A stretch of DNA of 52,584 nt from a virus. Under the pieces are notes generated by a model. It had not been told where the DNA came from. It ran no database searches and saw only the letters and a program-made list of their open reading frames with translations. Position numbers and translations under genes: made by a program. Where the stretch lies: the IMG/VR virus record IMGVR_UViG_3300032046_000034, positions 1 through 52,584 of that record; one strand, written 5' to 3'. Shown in pieces: positions 21,948 to 28,720 of the stretch (its first letter is position 1; every line of letters starts with the position of its first letter).

Positions 21948-22319
21948 CTACTTCTCCTTCACCTCATCCAACACCGGCCCCAGGTCGGTGGCTTGCGCGA
22001 TGGCCTCATGGGTCAACGTCTCTGCATTGGCGATGATGTGTATCCAGTGATTGTCATCACCTACAGCGCCTAACAAGTCGGCGATGAACCATCCGCCAGT
22101 TTCCACCCGGTAACGGCGCTTTAACTCATCCATTGCCCGCCGCGCTGCTTCTAGCGCCACTAGGAGGTCGGGCGCGGCGGCTATCAGGCGGGCGTTGGCT
22201 AATGCCTCCTCGTACTCACGGTAGTCACTTGCATCTGCTATCAGGTTGCCATCGGCGCTGTAGACAAATCGTTTGAGAGTCTTGTCTACGTGCCACGGTC
22301 CCGGTGTCTGCTCGCTCAT
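21948..22319 (-). CDS. Conserved phage protein (TPGPW...ARLIAAAPDLL type)
   Basis: 123 residues. EQTPGPWHVD at the N terminus and ANARLIAAAPDLLVALEAA in the centre are hallmarks of a very common phage protein family of unknown role. The C-terminal half is helical with Trp/His (DDNHWIHIIANAE). Overlaps the next upstream gene by ATGA. Confidence 0.75.
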   Translation of the reverse strand: MSEQTPGPWHVDKTLKRFVYSADGNLIADASDYREYEEALANARLIAAAPDLLVALEAARRAMDELKRRYRVETGGWFIADLLGAVGDDNHWIHIIANAETLTHEAIAQATDLGPVLDEVKEK

Positions 22320-22840
22320 GACCGCCTCGCCCCCGTGGCCGGCAGCCCGCTAGGGCCACGATGCATCGCGCCAGGGCGGCTAGAGTACCGCGGCGGGACA
22401 GGCGGCTCGCCGGTGCCCGTGCCCTCGATGATGAACCCCACGTGTCCTGCTGGGGCTGAGGCCGGCGCGTACTTGCTCGTGTCAAGGTAAGCCAGCTCCC
22501 CGAGGGCCTTGCGGGCTTCGGGTGTTAGGAGCTCATGGAAGTGCAGGCCGGGGCACCCGTCCTTAGTGGACTCGAAAGCCGTGAATGGCGCCGCCTCGGA
22601 CCCTGGCATGGCCAGATAGAAGGCAGCGTTGCACGTCAGCGCCCGGAACTTCTTGAACCAGCCGAGCAGCGCCGCGTTTACCTGCTGCTCTTGGCGAATC
22701 TGATCCTGCTGTTCGCGGATGATGCCGCCCATGAGGATCACGCGATCCTCCAAGGCCAGCCCACCATCCTTTGTCGCGTTCAGGATGGCCTCGATGGCCT
22801 CCTGCTGTGTGAACTTGGTCTTGACCTTTTGTTGAACCAT
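22316..22840 (-). CDS. Hypothetical early protein
   Basis: 174 residues. N-terminal helical half (FTQQEAIEAILNATKDG, IIREQQDQIRQEQQ), then CPGLHFHELLTPEARKALG and a Pro/Gly/Arg-rich C-terminal tail that is probably disordered. A stable hairpin (22877-22913) lies upstream of its start. Function unknown. Confidence 0.65.
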   Translation of the reverse strand: MVQQKVKTKFTQQEAIEAILNATKDGGLALEDRVILMGGIIREQQDQIRQEQQVNAALLGWFKKFRALTCNAAFYLAMPGSEAAPFTAFESTKDGCPGLHFHELLTPEARKALGELAYLDTSKYAPASAPAGHVGFIIEGTGTGEPPVPPRYSSRPGAMHRGPSGLPATGARRS

Positions 22841-22876
22841 CGATTATGCTCCTAGTGTCCGTTGATCTACTGGTAT

Positions 22877-22913
22877 GGGAGCCCGTCCTGACCCAGCGTC
22901 AAGGCGGGCTCCC
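22877..22913. repeat. Long nested inverted repeat between early genes
   Basis: GGGAGCCCG (22877-22885) pairs with CGGGCTCCC (22905-22913). Inside it TGAC and GTCA pair around a 5-base loop, with one-base bulges, giving a stem of about 15 bp. It follows the stop of 22920-23099 on the leftward transcript. No U tract follows, so it is not a standard terminator. Confidence 0.75.
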
Positions 22914-22919
22914 GGCTTC

Positions 22920-23099
22920 TTATGGCGACACATCTCCTACGGTGCTGGTAAGCCTGAGTCTGCTAGGCACCTCCTTCCTGATCCCCATCTGACGTCTCAC
23001 CTTCCGGCTGCGTAGGCAGCGGCGGAGACAGTACCCTCGTTCATCGACCTGGCCGTAGCCGTGGCCGTTGACGCAGTAGGCGAGCCGGTAGTCAGTCAT
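22920..23099 (-). CDS. Small basic Cys protein
   Basis: 59 residues. ATG overlaps the end of the upstream gene. YCVNGHGYGQVDERGYC followed by RRCLRSRKVRRQ gives a Cys/His cluster and a basic stretch, fitting a small nucleic-acid-binding protein. Function unknown. Confidence 0.58.
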   Translation of the reverse strand: MTDYRLAYCVNGHGYGQVDERGYCLRRCLRSRKVRRQMGIRKEVPSRLRLTSTVGDVSP

Positions 23100-23463
23100 C
23101 TAGCGTTTCCAGAATCTTGCCGTCGCCGACGTGGGCAAGGGCGTCTCCCCCTGGGGCCCGTGGTATGTGAGACTCGAAGGGCAGGCGGACTGTTGACTCG
23201 GGTACCACCTCGCCATCCACAACCTGTTCATGGCGGTAACAGACCCAGCCTGTAGGCCGGAAGACCATCCGATGCGGATTCCAGATAGACCCTTCGGGAC
23301 AATACGGTGCCCTCGCTGGATCTTGGAGTTCGCGGGGAGTCAGCGCGCATAGTTCGGAGAGGGTGCCAAGCAGCCAGATCGTCCAGGGATTCCCCAGGCC
23401 ATAGAACCCCAGAAATGACCCACCAGCGTCAGGCGGGATGGGGCAAAGTTCCGGGTCAGTCAT
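23092..23463 (-). CDS. Hypothetical early protein
   Basis: 123 residues. FLGFYGLGNPWTIWLLGTLSE in the N-terminal half is amphipathic; then PYCPEGSIWNPHRMVF and CYRHEQVVDGEVV. The protein ends acidic. No family recognised. Confidence 0.65.
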   Translation of the reverse strand: MTDPELCPIPPDAGGSFLGFYGLGNPWTIWLLGTLSELCALTPRELQDPARAPYCPEGSIWNPHRMVFRPTGWVCYRHEQVVDGEVVPESTVRLPFESHIPRAPGGDALAHVGDGKILETLDD

Positions 23464-23474
23464 AATTGCTAACC

Positions 23475-23765
23475 TTAATCCCTAGCTAGCCCACAATCGC
23501 CGACACTGGCCGGGGACGGCGAATCATGGAAATCTACCCGCCCATCCCGTCTATACCGCTGTGCTAGCGTCCTGAGCCGGTCACTCCGTATTTCCGCGGC
23601 AGGGCGACCCCTGCGCGAAGAGAAGCGATAGTAACAATGGCCGCCATGAGTACAGGGAATGATGGCCATCACCTTGAGGGGCCGACCCAGGCGCAGCCAG
23701 TCAACATAGGGCTGCACGTACAGCGGGCGGGCGTAGTCGCCAACCTCAAACTTCCGCGTCGTCAC
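23475..23765 (-). CDS. Hypothetical small early protein
   Basis: 96 residues. KFEVGDYARPLYVQPYVDWL, PLKVMAIIPCTHGGHCYYRF and a basic C terminus. The first part looks like a small beta-barrel; no family assigned. GTG start overlaps the true stop of the frameshifted upstream gene. Confidence 0.65.
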   Translation of the reverse strand: MTTRKFEVGDYARPLYVQPYVDWLRLGRPLKVMAIIPCTHGGHCYYRFSSRRGRPAAEIRSDRLRTLAQRYRRDGRVDFHDSPSPASVGDCGLARD

Positions 23766-24215
23766 CGTGGCCCCTCCAAGAGTGGGTAGGTCTCAGGCAG
23801 ATTGCCAGCCTTCAGATGCTCGGTGAGTACCTCGCCCATCGTCTGGCCCCCCCTTGCCGATGAGGTAGGGCAGGAACTCCCGCTCCAGGTCAACCAGTCC
23901 ATCCTCCACGGCCACCAACTTTGCCTTGATATGGTTCAGGAGCACCCGGAGCAGCCGGCGCCGTTCCTGATCGCGCTTCTGGCCCATGAGGTCGTAGCCT
24001 GCGCGGTCCTTTGCTGGCACCGCCAGGTCGATACGGAAGGCGAGGTCTTGCCCCTGATACGGCCAGGCGAACTCGATGCGAATCAGGTCCACGCCCGTAG
24101 TCCAGCGCACAGTCTGGACGCCGTGGAGGCGCAGGAGATACTCGATGTCCAGGAGGGACTTGGACTCGGCGACGACTGTGCCCTCATAGTGCCGGCGGGC
24201 TTGATATGCGCTCAC
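23762..24215 (-). CDS. Hypothetical early protein with a frameshift at a G7 run
   Basis: The main frame starts with GTG 24215 and reads a sensible protein (AKLVAVEDGLVDLEREFLPY) up to a run of seven G (23847-23853). As written the frame then continues with an unlikely tail to a stop at 23793. Removing one G gives QTMGEVLTEHLKAGNLPETY and a stop at 23762 that overlaps the next gene as GTGA. Either the run is miscounted or slippage occurs there. Confidence 0.6.
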
Positions 24216-24421
24216 AGCACGACCTTCCCGCACTTCGCTGGACTCCCCCGGGGGGCCCGCTGGTCAGGCACCATACCGTATATGACCACCCCGCAGACGT
24301 AACAAGAGGCGTCGCCATCAAGCTCTCGGATCAGGTAGCCCATGCGGCATCGTGGACACGGCACCCAAGAATCCGCCCGAGAGCCCGCCGCCGGGGCTGG
24401 TGATGATAAGGAGACCTTCAT
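24212..24421 (-). CDS. Small zinc-ribbon protein, paralogue A
   Basis: 69 residues; ATGA overlap with the upstream gene. N-terminal SPAPAAGSRADS is shared with the next gene. CPRCRMGYLIRELDGDASC and CGVVIYG form the ribbon. The two genes are tandem duplicates that have diverged in the zinc domain. Confidence 0.68.
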   Translation of the reverse strand: MKVSLSSPAPAAGSRADSWVPCPRCRMGYLIRELDGDASCYVCGVVIYGMVPDQRAPRGSPAKCGKVVL

Positions 24422-24696
24422 CTTATTTCCCATTCGCTGGACAACCATGTCCGAACATAGATGTCACGCCACCAGATGCCCTGCCGTTCCCAGTGCCGCA
24501 ACCTGAGCCTGTAGTCACACACAGGGCAGAGACGGGACAGTTCGAAGGTCCGATCCCTATAGGTGAACAGTGCCCCACATAGGCGACATCTCGTTATTTC
24601 CGCCCGAGAGCCTGCCGCCGGGGCTGGTGGCGAGGACGACGGCAGACTGGCCTCGGGCGGGCAACGGAGGGCAGGAAGGGCAGGGTTAGGCGTCAC
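24418..24696 (-). CDS. Small zinc-ribbon protein, paralogue B
   Basis: 92 residues; GTG overlaps the methyltransferase stop. SPPAPAAGSRAEITRCRLCG, CPVCDYRLRLRHWERQG and a Trp-rich end. Shares a 30-base N-terminal DNA segment with the next gene (24376 and 24602 regions). Function unknown. Confidence 0.68.
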   Translation of the reverse strand: MTPNPALPALRCPPEASLPSSSPPAPAAGSRAEITRCRLCGALFTYRDRTFELSRLCPVCDYRLRLRHWERQGIWWRDIYVRTWLSSEWEIR

Positions 24697-26288
24697 AATA
24701 AGGACTCCTGTTTCACGCCGTCGCGTTCGGCCTTGACCATCAGCCGCACGCCCGCATCCCCCACCGTCAGCCGCGTCAGGGCTTGCCTCAGGTATTCCTC
24801 GGAGGCGTCGATCCCAATGCAGCGGCGGCCCAGCTTGACGGCGGCGACGCAGGTGGTTCCGGTGCCAACGAAGGGATCAAGGACGAGGCCGGGCTCGTAC
24901 TCCGGCGACTCACAGCCGCAGTCCGTCCAGCCAGCCTCCTCATGCGTCTCTTGGAAGGGGTTATCGTGTCGGTGGCCGTCCCGTCTTAGGGCGTCCCTGT
25001 GGGCCCCGAGGCGCGCTGGGCCTTCGGGCATGTAGCTCCGTGCCTTGTCGTCTTCCAGTACCTTCTTGACGTTGACGATCCTCACCCTCGCCTTGCCGCA
25101 CTTCACGCAAACCTCGGCGGGGCAGGAAGCCTTGATGCACCGCTCCGGCTCCTCTACCGGGAACGTAGCGAAGTGGGCGGCAGGGTAGGCGGAAGGGGGA
25201 ATGTCGGCCCAGATGTTGCCGAGCGAGCGGAGACCGTCGGGGGAGCCCGCGTTTGAGTAGGTGCCATCGGTGAACACTCCGAGTCTGCCTCGGCCCTCTT
25301 GGTAGGCGTTGTCACCAGCAGCACGGGCACCGTCTTCTCTATAATCTCGCGCCGTCGCCACCCTCACGGCCGCCGCGTCGTAGTAATACTTGCGGCTCTT
25401 GCACAGCATCAGCACCACGCGATAGGCGTCTGTCGGGCGGTCACGCGCCGACTCTGGCATCCATGAGGGAATGATCACCTGCGAGCGCACGATCCAGCCG
25501 TCGTCCTGGGCCGCTATCGCCACGCGCTGCGGAATCAGGCAGAGGGACTTGGGCAGCAGACCGTGTTTCTTGTCACTCTTGATCCAGCCGCCAGTTGGGT
25601 GCCCACCTCTATGATGATCCGTACCAGCATCCCAATTCTGCCCGCTGCCGCCGCCCCTGCTGTCGTCCAGGTCCCACCAGCAGCATCCGTCTTTCCTGAG
25701 CACCCTTCTTATGGCCCGCAGCACTTCGATGGTGTGCTCGACGTACATGGCGACGGTGGGCTCCAAACCGTACCACCCGCGCCAGGCACCACAGAGGGAG
25801 CAGGTGGCGGATTCCGGTGTGACCACGGCCGCATCGTCACCCTCTGGCCGCTGACTACCGCCCTCTAAGGATGAATGGTCGCCTACCTTGCCGCATTGAT
25901 GGTGGCCCGCCTCCTTCACCCACGCTTCCGGCGTTTCCTGGCGGCTCACGCCGTCATGCTGCCACCGCTTGCGGCCCGCGTAACCGCCGGTCACAGAGGC
26001 AGGATGGGGGATGCGCTCGCCCGCATAACAGTCATTCTTGCGCCCGTCGCCATGTGGTAGTTGGCGCTTATTCCCAACAGCCGGTTCGGCGCCCGTGGTG
26101 CTGTCGAGCCTATGCGGGCACCCCGGATCGCCGCCCCAGATGCTCGGCGGGCACGAATATTTCCTCAAACCCCAAAAGGGAGGAGAGCTTATGCAGCACG
26201 ACACGCTCTCGGCGGGCAGGGTCGCCAGCACCTCGCGGCAGTCGCCGTGGAGGAGGGTCACGCCGTCCCGCTCGTAGTAGGGCTTCAT
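24693..26288 (-). CDS. DNA methyltransferase (N4-cytosine/N6-adenine, beta class)
   Basis: 531 residues from ATG 26288, coupled by ATGA to the upstream gene. The catalytic motif SPPFWG is at residues 35-40 and the SAM-binding motif DPFVGTGTTC lies near the C terminus, the order of beta-class amino-methyltransferases. The target-recognition insert between them is long and Cys-containing. It probably modifies phage DNA against host restriction. SPPF is more typical of N4-cytosine than N6-adenine enzymes. Confidence 0.85.
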   Translation of the reverse strand: MKPYYERDGVTLLHGDCREVLATLPAESVSCCISSPPFWGLRKYSCPPSIWGGDPGCPHRLDSTTGAEPAVGNKRQLPHGDGRKNDCYAGERIPHPASVTGGYAGRKRWQHDGVSRQETPEAWVKEAGHHQCGKVGDHSSLEGGSQRPEGDDAAVVTPESATCSLCGAWRGWYGLEPTVAMYVEHTIEVLRAIRRVLRKDGCCWWDLDDSRGGGSGQNWDAGTDHHRGGHPTGGWIKSDKKHGLLPKSLCLIPQRVAIAAQDDGWIVRSQVIIPSWMPESARDRPTDAYRVVLMLCKSRKYYYDAAAVRVATARDYREDGARAAGDNAYQEGRGRLGVFTDGTYSNAGSPDGLRSLGNIWADIPPSAYPAAHFATFPVEEPERCIKASCPAEVCVKCGKARVRIVNVKKVLEDDKARSYMPEGPARLGAHRDALRRDGHRHDNPFQETHEEAGWTDCGCESPEYEPGLVLDPFVGTGTTCVAAVKLGRRCIGIDASEEYLRQALTRLTVGDAGVRLMVKAERDGVKQESLL

Positions 26289-26590
26289 ATCGAGTGCCCC
26301 GTGATGTCTGACCAGTCGTACGGCTTCGTCCGCTTCCCCCGCGGCTCCTTCGCCGCGCACTCCGGGCAGACGGTGAGGATTTCCTTGGGGGGGGCGCCGG
26401 CGGGCACCGAGCCTATGCGGAGGCCGGTCGCGGCGTCGGTCGTGTGGCCGCATTCATAGGACAGAACGGTTCCCGAAGGATTCCATTTCTCTAAAGGGGG
26501 CTGCCCTGAAGCAAGAGGTGTAAGCGGAATGGCGGGGTCCGTCATGTCTACCTCATGGAGCCTGATGGCCCGGCCCTTCTTGGCAGGCAT
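26285..26590 (-). CDS. First leftward early gene, small Cys protein
   Basis: 101 residues from ATG 26590. Basic N terminus (PAKKGRAIRLHEV), then LSYECGHTTDA and TVCPECAAKEP, a Cys-His-Cys-Cys site. Alternative starts are GTG 26614, almost at the transcription start, and ATG 26545 with a GAGG box. It overlaps the methyltransferase by ATGA. Function unknown. Confidence 0.65.
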   Translation of the reverse strand: MPAKKGRAIRLHEVDMTDPAIPLTPLASGQPPLEKWNPSGTVLSYECGHTTDAATGLRIGSVPAGAPPKEILTVCPECAAKEPRGKRTKPYDWSDITGHSI

Positions 26591-26619
26591 CCCTGCCTCG
26601 GGCCACCGGCTCACAGGGG

Positions 26620-26648
26620 ATTATGTACGCCGCTAGCGGACTTGTCAA
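26620..26648 (-). promoter_or_regulatory. Main leftward early promoter
   Basis: TTGACA (26643-26648) and CATAAT (26620-26625) on the minus strand are 17 bases apart, near the sigma70 consensus. Predicted start near 26613. It drives the long early operon and faces the repressor promoter. Confidence 0.85.
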
Positions 26649-26726
26649 TAGGGGGCAACCCGATTTCGGCATTTCGCAATAAAGTCGGTGTTTAGTTGGC
26701 AAAGGGAAACTGATATGGCTAGCCCC
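26649..26726. promoter_or_regulatory. Divergent control region (probable operators)
   Basis: 78 bases between the -35 boxes of the two promoters. It contains the inverted repeat CCGA-TT-TCGG and an imperfect repeat of CGAAAT/CGATTT (about 26660-26676). A repressor encoded next to it is expected to bind here, but no operator consensus can be proven from one copy. Confidence 0.5.
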
Positions 26727-26755
26727 TTGACTTCCGTTCGGGGACGGCGTACATT
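26727..26755 (+). promoter_or_regulatory. Repressor promoter (near-leaderless)
   Basis: TTGACT (26727-26732), 17-base spacer, TACATT (26750-26755). The expected start at about 26762 is only a few bases before the ATG at 26766, so the mRNA would be leaderless or nearly so. This suits weak constitutive expression in a lysogen. Confidence 0.7.
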
Positions 26756-26765
26756 TACTGTTGCT

Positions 26766-27005
26766 ATGGGGGAACTAGGAACGATGATCCGCACAGCGCG
26801 AGAGGCGCAGAGGCTTAGCCTCCGGGCTCTTGGCGAATTAGCCGATGTCGGTTTCAATACGATTCGTGACATCGAGCGTGGTGACATCGGACGGCCCACG
26901 CCAGAGACCCTACAGGGCCTAGGACGCGCTCTCGGCATCCCCTACCGCGACCTGGCCCTCGCCGCCTATGCTGCCAACGGCAATACCCCGCCGCAAGGAG
27001 ACTGA
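26766..27005 (+). CDS. Phage repressor, XRE-type helix-turn-helix
   Basis: 79 residues from ATG 26766. GTMIRTAREAQRLSLRALGE, LADVGFNTIRDIERGD and ETLQGLGRALGIPYRDL form the five-helix lambda-repressor fold with the recognition helix at FNTIRDIERG. No C-terminal cleavage domain follows, so it is a short C1/Cro-like regulator. It faces the early operon and heads the lysogeny operon. Confidence 0.85.
   Translation: MGELGTMIRTAREAQRLSLRALGELADVGFNTIRDIERGDIGRPTPETLQGLGRALGIPYRDLALAAYAANGNTPPQGD
26984..27000 (+). promoter_or_regulatory. Start-associated motif, copy 1
   Basis: TACCCCGCCGCAAGGAG, six bases before the ATG at 27007. Related motifs precede the next three starts of this operon. Confidence 0.7.
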
Positions 27006-27006
27006 C

Positions 27007-27204
27007 ATGCGAGCAAGAATCCTGGCCCTGCTATTAGTCCTCGGGATGGGCATAGGGACCCTGGGAAGCATAGCGTCGGCCCACCCTACGCCGCACTCGC
27101 CGGCCCTCCCAGTCTGGTGCTGTCGGGACCATGACTGCCGGAGCCCGACGCCGTACTGGCCCTATCCGCGAGTGCCCACGCCATACTGCGTCGCCCACCC
27201 ATGA
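27007..27204 (+). CDS. Small secreted Cys-rich peptide
   Basis: 65 residues. A clear signal peptide (RARILALLLVLGMGIGTLG, ending ASA at about residue 25) is followed by about 40 residues rich in Pro with VWCCRDHDC and a fourth Cys near the end. ATG lies six bases after AAGGAG, one base past the repressor stop. Co-expression with the repressor suggests a lysogen surface function such as exclusion of other phages; this is inference. Confidence 0.75.
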   Translation: MRARILALLLVLGMGIGTLGSIASAHPTPHSPALPVWCCRDHDCRSPTPYWPYPRVPTPYCVAHP

Positions 27205-27231
27205 CCTCTGCCTGCCGGTGAGGAAGTGATG

Positions 27232-27253
27232 CCCGATGCTCGCTAGAATCCGC
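27232..27253. repeat. 22-base direct repeat, copy 1
   Basis: Identical to 27561-27582. It covers the end of a gene (Pro-Asp-Ala-Arg-stop) and the beginning of a following MLARIR frame. Confidence 0.95.
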
Positions 27254-27280
27254 GCATTCCTAAAGGAATGGCGAAGGTGA
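27236..27280 (+). CDS. Very short ORF at a duplicated gene junction
   Basis: 14 codons starting MLARIR. The same first codons and flanking 22 bases occur at 27561-27582. Probably a remnant or leader rather than a functional protein. Confidence 0.3.
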   Translation: MLARIRAFLKEWRR

Positions 27281-27285
27281 AACCC

Positions 27286-27300
27286 TACCCCGCCGGAGGG
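27286..27300 (+). promoter_or_regulatory. Start-associated motif, copy 2
   Basis: TACCCCGCCGGAGGG, five bases before the ATG at 27306. Confidence 0.7.
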
Positions 27301-27305
27301 AAGCG

Positions 27306-27575
27306 ATGACTGAGGTTCCGCCCTGTCCCGCCTTTGTGGCCTATTCACCTTCAGCTCTTACACCCTCAGATAGGCCACTCTATGAATGCTGCCTTGACGC
27401 TGGCCATACTGGCCCCCACGTCACTGAGGACTTGTGGCTCTGGCATGATGGCGAGGAACTCCGACATTTCCCATCCTTTGGAGTCTGTGCTGCCTTCGCA
27501 AGGGCGACCCAACTTTGCTATGAGCAGCGCTTTGGTATCCCCTTCACCCCGCCGGAGCCACCCGATGCTCGCTAG
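27306..27575 (+). CDS. Small Cys/His protein in the lysogeny operon
   Basis: 89 residues. CCLDAGHTGPHVTEDLWLWHD places two Cys and two His close together, like small zinc-binding proteins. ATG preceded by CCGCCGGAGGG. It lies between two copies of a 22-base repeat, suggesting it was inserted at a pre-existing gene junction. Function unknown. Confidence 0.68.
   Translation: MTEVPPCPAFVAYSPSALTPSDRPLYECCLDAGHTGPHVTEDLWLWHDGEELRHFPSFGVCAAFARATQLCYEQRFGIPFTPPEPPDAR
27544..27557 (+). promoter_or_regulatory. Start-associated motif, copy 3
   Basis: TCACCCCGCCGGAG, seven bases before the ATG at 27565, inside the end of the preceding gene. Confidence 0.7.
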
Positions 27576-27582
27576 AATCCGC
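27561..27582. repeat. 22-base direct repeat, copy 2
   Basis: Identical to 27232-27253; spans the stop of 27306-27575 and the ATG of 27565-27690. Confidence 0.95.
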
Positions 27583-27690
27583 TTCCTCCTCTATGTCATA
27601 GGCTTATTGCCTACCCCGCCGGAAAGTGACTCCCCATGTCCGCCTCCTCATGGGCGGAAACCAAGGACGGGTTCCGGCTCCACCTCCTAG
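27565..27690 (+). CDS. Small peptide overlapping the integrase start
   Basis: 41 residues: a short hydrophobic start (ARIRFLLYVIGLL) followed by a Pro/Ser-rich part. It overlaps the integrase gene by 55 bases. Its ATG carries the same start-associated motif as its neighbours, which supports translation. Confidence 0.42.
   Translation: MLARIRFLLYVIGLLPTPPESDSPCPPPHGRKPRTGSGSTS
27612..27626 (+). promoter_or_regulatory. Start-associated motif, copy 4
   Basis: TACCCCGCCGGAAAG, nine bases before the integrase ATG at 27636. Confidence 0.7.
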
Positions 27691-28490
27691 CCACCGGCCA
27701 TAGCCGCACTACCATCCTCGGCTATCTCTACACCCTGGGCCTGTTCGAGCGGTGGTGCGAGGCTCGGGGCACTAGCGCGCACAAGGCCAAGCAGAGCCAG
27801 GTTCATCGCTGGGTCGCAGGCCGCCTCGAAGACTGGAGCCTCACCACTAACCAGCGCTCCATCTCCGCCCTCCGTTCCTTCTACCGTTGGCTGATGGCGA
27901 CCCGTCGGCGCCGTGAGAACCCCACCGACGGCCTCAAGCTGCGCCTTGTTCACCCCGTCCCACATAGGCCCTACACGCCGGCGGAGCTCCGCGCCCTCCT
28001 TGCCGCCACCGAGAATGACCCGCGCCGGGGCCAGCGTGACAGGGCGATGCTGCTGACCCTCATAGGAAGCGGCGTCCGTGTCGGGGAGTTGGCCGCCATG
28101 CGGACTGAGGACATTGACTGGGAAGGCGGGACAATCCTGGTGCATGGGAAGGGGGCCAAGGAGAGGTACATCGCGCCCGGCCAAGCAGTAATGACGGCTC
28201 TACGGAATCACCTGAACGGGCACCGAGGGCCTGTCTGGCCGATCAAGATCGCGGCCATAGAGGCGATGATCCACCGCCGCGCTCGGGAGGCCAGCCTGGG
28301 GCGGATTCACCCGCACGGCTTCAGGCACACGTTTGCGATCATGTTCCTAGAGCAAAGCCGGGACCTGGACGCGCTGAGGGTCATTCTGGGTCATGAGACG
28401 CTGAAGCAGGCGGGGGAGTATGCGGCCTACACGGCCCAGGCGCGGGCGCTGGATCAGCAGCGGGAATTGGACCTGGCCGGTCATCTCTAG
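27636..28490 (+). CDS. int: Tyrosine recombinase (integrase)
   Basis: 284 residues. An N-terminal SAM-like core-binding domain (about 1-105) and catalytic domain (110-284). Catalytic residues are visible: Arg148 in GSGVRVGEL, Lys172/175 in GKGAKER, His227 and Arg230 in HPHGFRHTF, His253 in LGHETL and Tyr262 as likely nucleophile. It lacks a long N-terminal arm-binding domain, so it resembles XerC/D-type integrases. It would insert the genome into the host chromosome; no attP core can be identified with confidence. Confidence 0.92.
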   Translation: MSASSWAETKDGFRLHLLATGHSRTTILGYLYTLGLFERWCEARGTSAHKAKQSQVHRWVAGRLEDWSLTTNQRSISALRSFYRWLMATRRRRENPTDGLKLRLVHPVPHRPYTPAELRALLAATENDPRRGQRDRAMLLTLIGSGVRVGELAAMRTEDIDWEGGTILVHGKGAKERYIAPGQAVMTALRNHLNGHRGPVWPIKIAAIEAMIHRRAREASLGRIHPHGFRHTFAIMFLEQSRDLDALRVILGHETLKQAGEYAAYTAQARALDQQRELDLAGHL

Positions 28491-28523
28491 ATCGTTGCCA
28501 CCAGGGCCCGACGCCGTGCACCG

Positions 28524-28700
28524 TCAGGACGATGACCCATTCTCGCCAGGGGGCGCGGAGGATTCGCCAGGGGTCGAGGTAGCGGTTATACCCACGTCGC
28601 GCTTCCAGACGTAGACGGCGGTCCAGTCGGATGCCTCTAGGATGATGACGACGGGTGATTCCGGCAATGGTTTGTCTAGGCGGAATCTCTTGATCCCCAC
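28524..28700 (-). CDS. Small protein downstream of the lysin
   Basis: 58 residues from GTG 28700: GIKRFRLDKPLPESPVVIIL then SDWTAVYVWKRDVG and a Pro/Ser/Gly tail. An AGGAGG lies rather far upstream (14 bases), and an overlapping ATG frame uses it better but gives an unlikely protein. Function unknown. Confidence 0.5.
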   Translation of the reverse strand: MGIKRFRLDKPLPESPVVIILEASDWTAVYVWKRDVGITATSTPGESSAPPGENGSSS

Positions 28701-28720
28701 TCGGCATGGCCGACACCTCC

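Noticed and set aside
25871-26311. Long + strand frames opposite the methyltransferase
   Set aside because: Antisense to a gene with catalytic motifs; GC-rich DNA leaves antisense frames open by chance.
28543-28573. Two TCGCCAGGGG repeats 21 bp apart next to the integrase, considered as integrase arm sites or attP
   Set aside because: They also encode a repeated Pro-Gly-Glu in the small gene 28524-28700, and no core site or host match can be shown.
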